DNA of 14,645 nucleotides from positions 1-14,645 of the forward strand of contig CAIWVT010000205.1 in assembly GCA_903916135.1 (NCBI GenBank). The letters run 5' to 3'. Shown here piece after piece: positions 13,149 to 14,645 of the stretch; positions within the stretch are counted from its first letter, which is position 1, and every line of letters begins with the position of its first letter. This DNA is from an uncultured bacterium. GTDB lineage: Bacteria; Bacteroidota; Bacteroidia; Bacteroidales; CAIWKO01. The position numbers were made by a program, and so were the translations under genes. The notes below the pieces were generated by a model. That model searched no databases, was not told the DNA's origin, and saw only the letters and a list, made by a program, of their open reading frames with translations.

Positions 13149-13930
13149 AAACATACACAAAAGACAGTTTAATAAAAGAATTTAAAAGCATTGCTTCAAG
13201 AGGTTGGATTGCAAATGCAAGACATGGAAATGCAGGAGGCATCGGCAATACGCTTGAAGATTTGTTAGGCATAACAGAAAACAATCTGCCTATTCCAAAT
13301 GCAGCAGAATGGGAATTGAAATCACAGCGTATAAACACGACTTCGTTGACAACACTATTCCATATTGAGCCATCACCAAGAGCAATAAAATTTGTCCCGC
13401 AAGTTCTATTGTTGAAATATGGATGGGAACATCAAGAAGCTGGGAAAAAGTATCCAGCAGATGAAATGAGTTTTCGTCAAACTATTCACGGACTTACCCC
13501 AAGTGACAGAGGGTTTCAAGTAATAATTGATAGAGTAAACTGCAAAGTTCTTATTTCATTTGATAGCAGTAAGGTTTCAGAAAGACATAGCGAATGGTTG
13601 AAATTAGTAAAGCGTAGAATTGGATTAGAACAAATTGACCCTCAACCCTACTGGGGATTTGATGATTTATCAAACAAAGCAGGAACAAAATTACTCAATT
13701 GTTTTTATGTTCAAGCAGAAGTGAAAAAAGAAGACGATAAGGAATTTTACAAGTATTCAAAGGTAATGATGTTACAGAAATTTAATTTTGATGGTTTCTT
13801 AGACCAAATTGAGAAAGGAAATATTCTCGTTGACTTTGACGCACGAACAGGACATAATCACGGAACAAAATTTCGTATGAGACAGAATTGTTTACCAAAT
13901 TTATATGGTAAGACGACTATAATTGTATGA
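13145..13930 (+). CDS. MvaI/BcnI-family Type II restriction endonuclease
   Basis: 261 residues. The N-terminal half carries the family signature: RHGNAGGIGNTLEDLLGI (26-43), EWELKSQR (55-62) and LTTLFHIEPSP (68-78). Glu57 and Lys59 form the E-x-K of a PD-(D/E)xK-type active site. By analogy with MvaI (Asp50, Glu55, Lys57, from memory) the first metal ligand should lie at residue 52, which here is Asn (PNAAEWELK). That may be a subfamily feature or may lower activity. A His-containing GHNHGTKFRM (235-244) near the C-terminus may contribute to DNA contacts. MvaI cuts CCWGG and BcnI CCSGG; the exact site here cannot be read from sequence. The gene overlaps the methyltransferase by ATGA and is followed by a strong terminator, so the operon is complete with no controller protein gene visible. 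Confidence 0.9.
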   Translation: MKTYTKDSLIKEFKSIASRGWIANARHGNAGGIGNTLEDLLGITENNLPIPNAAEWELKSQRINTTSLTTLFHIEPSPRAIKFVPQVLLLKYGWEHQEAGKKYPADEMSFRQTIHGLTPSDRGFQVIIDRVNCKVLISFDSSKVSERHSEWLKLVKRRIGLEQIDPQPYWGFDDLSNKAGTKLLNCFYVQAEVKKEDDKEFYKYSKVMMLQKFNFDGFLDQIEKGNILVDFDARTGHNHGTKFRMRQNCLPNLYGKTTIIV

Positions 13931-13958
13931 TAAAAAAAGACACCAAACAGTTAACACA

Positions 13959-13993
13959 AAAATTGCAGTAATTGAAAAAACTACTGCAATTTT
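13959..13993. terminator. Rho-independent terminator ending the restriction-modification operon
   Basis: A perfect 12-bp stem (AAAATTGCAGTA at 13959-13970 with TACTGCAATTTT at 13982-13993) and an 11-nt loop lie 29 bp after the endonuclease stop. The T run is within the stem and the mirror A run allows action from either side. It insulates the next gene. Confidence 0.82.
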
Positions 13994-14036
13994 CTGCCCG
14001 TCACCTGCACCCATATTTAACTTGTCCAAAAGAAAA

Positions 14037-14645
14037 ATGACAGAAGAAATAAAAAAAGAGATACTTCGCTTAGAGCACCAGCATGATATTAGGATTTTGT
14101 ATGCCGTAGAAAGCGGAAGTCGCGCTTGGGGCTTTGCATCAACCGACAGCGATTGGGATGTTCGATATATTTATATTCATCGTCTCGATTGGTATTTAAA
14201 AATTGACATCTTAAAAGACAGTCAAGACGAAATCTTAGCAAACGATATTGACCTTGCAGGATGGGAATTAAAAAAAGCATTGAAGCTGTTTAGAAAATCG
14301 AATCCGCCACTGTTGGAATGGTTAGAAAGTCCAATAGTTTATTCTGAGAACTATTCAACTGCCAATAAATTACGGGAACTGAAAAAAGCATATTTCAACC
14401 CTAAATCTTGTTTGCACCATTACTTCAATATGGCAAATAGAAATTTCAAGCATTATTTGGAGAAAGATAATGTAAGAACAAAAAAATACCTCTACGTTCT
14501 TCGCCCAATTCTGGCATGTGAGTGGATAAAGAATAACAGTTCCATGGCTCCAATGCAATTTGACACACTTGTGGAAACTCAAGTTCAAGATAATCTTGTG
14601 AAAAAAGAAATTGAGCAACTGTTGATACGAAAAAAAATAGGTGAA
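14037..14645 (+). CDS. RlaP/YcgL-type nucleotidyltransferase, 3' end cut by window edge
   Basis: The frame is open from ATG 14037 to the last base, 203 residues, with no stop seen, so the gene is truncated only by the window. Residues near 24-31 read VESGSRAW and 35-43 STDSDWDVR: the G-S-R and D-x-D...D motifs of the nucleotidyltransferase fold, as in the YcgL superfamily (COG3541, RlaP). NPPLLEWLESP (about 90-100) also fits this family. Members usually run about 250 residues, so most of the protein is here. Family work links RlaP to RNA repair operons with RNA ligases; the actual reaction is not firmly known to me. It follows the terminator of the restriction-modification operon by about 40 bp and has no visible Shine-Dalgarno. 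Neighbouring genes beyond the edge would help decide whether it is part of an RNA repair or defence locus. Confidence 0.85.
   Translation, partial: MTEEIKKEILRLEHQHDIRILYAVESGSRAWGFASTDSDWDVRYIYIHRLDWYLKIDILKDSQDEILANDIDLAGWELKKALKLFRKSNPPLLEWLESPIVYSENYSTANKLRELKKAYFNPKSCLHHYFNMANRNFKHYLEKDNVRTKKYLYVLRPILACEWIKNNSSMAPMQFDTLVETQVQDNLVKKEIEQLLIRKKIGE

Overview
The window looks like a chromosomal segment of an AT-rich member of the Bacteroidota, probably a Chitinophagales- or Sphingobacteriales-like lineage. Three things support this: two secreted proteins end in type IX secretion (T9SS) type A sorting domains; start codons lack Shine-Dalgarno sequences and several are preceded by the Bacteroidota -7 element TAnnTTTG; and intergenic DNA holds the CACAGAG / ATACCAAATACC type dispersed repeats common in this phylum. 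All supported genes are on the + strand. The genus cannot be fixed from the sequence.

Layout. (1) 1-2083: a rho-independent terminator of an off-window gene, then two secreted proteins whose bodies are unrelated but whose C-terminal sorting domains are near-identical in DNA, differing only by synonymous changes over 63 codons. (2) 2084-2474: gene-free DNA packed with dispersed repeats, ending in a promoter. (3) 2475-10894: a co-directional surface-glycan cluster holding a double-domain GT2 glycosyltransferase, two adjacent CDP-paratose-2-epimerase-like SDR proteins, a polytopic GT-C-like membrane protein, a DPM1-like polyprenyl-phosphate glycosyltransferase overlapping it by 1 nt, and a radical SAM/SPASM enzyme with an N-terminal module otherwise seen on glycosyltransferases. 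A reasonable model is synthesis and epimerisation of an unusual sugar nucleotide, transfer to a lipid carrier, flipping and transfer outside the inner membrane. (4) 10895-12365: an odd non-standard region with a 13-unit tandem array of 21-bp repeats, a 78-residue orphan ORF, then a second, unrelated 16-unit array that also has an exact 21-bp period and palindromic units. (5) 12366-13930: a two-gene Type II restriction-modification operon (beta-class methyltransferase and MvaI/BcnI-family endonuclease, ATGA overlap) closed by a strong terminator. (6) 14037 to the window end: a partial RlaP/YcgL-type nucleotidyltransferase gene.

The best candidate for something undescribed is the array-gene-array cassette at 11143-12025. 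Two different repeat families share a 21-bp period (two helical turns), both carry inverted-repeat cores, and they flank a small ORF of unrecognised family beside a restriction-modification operon. Second is the tandem SDR pair, in which the downstream member has Phe where the catalytic Tyr of YxxxK is expected.
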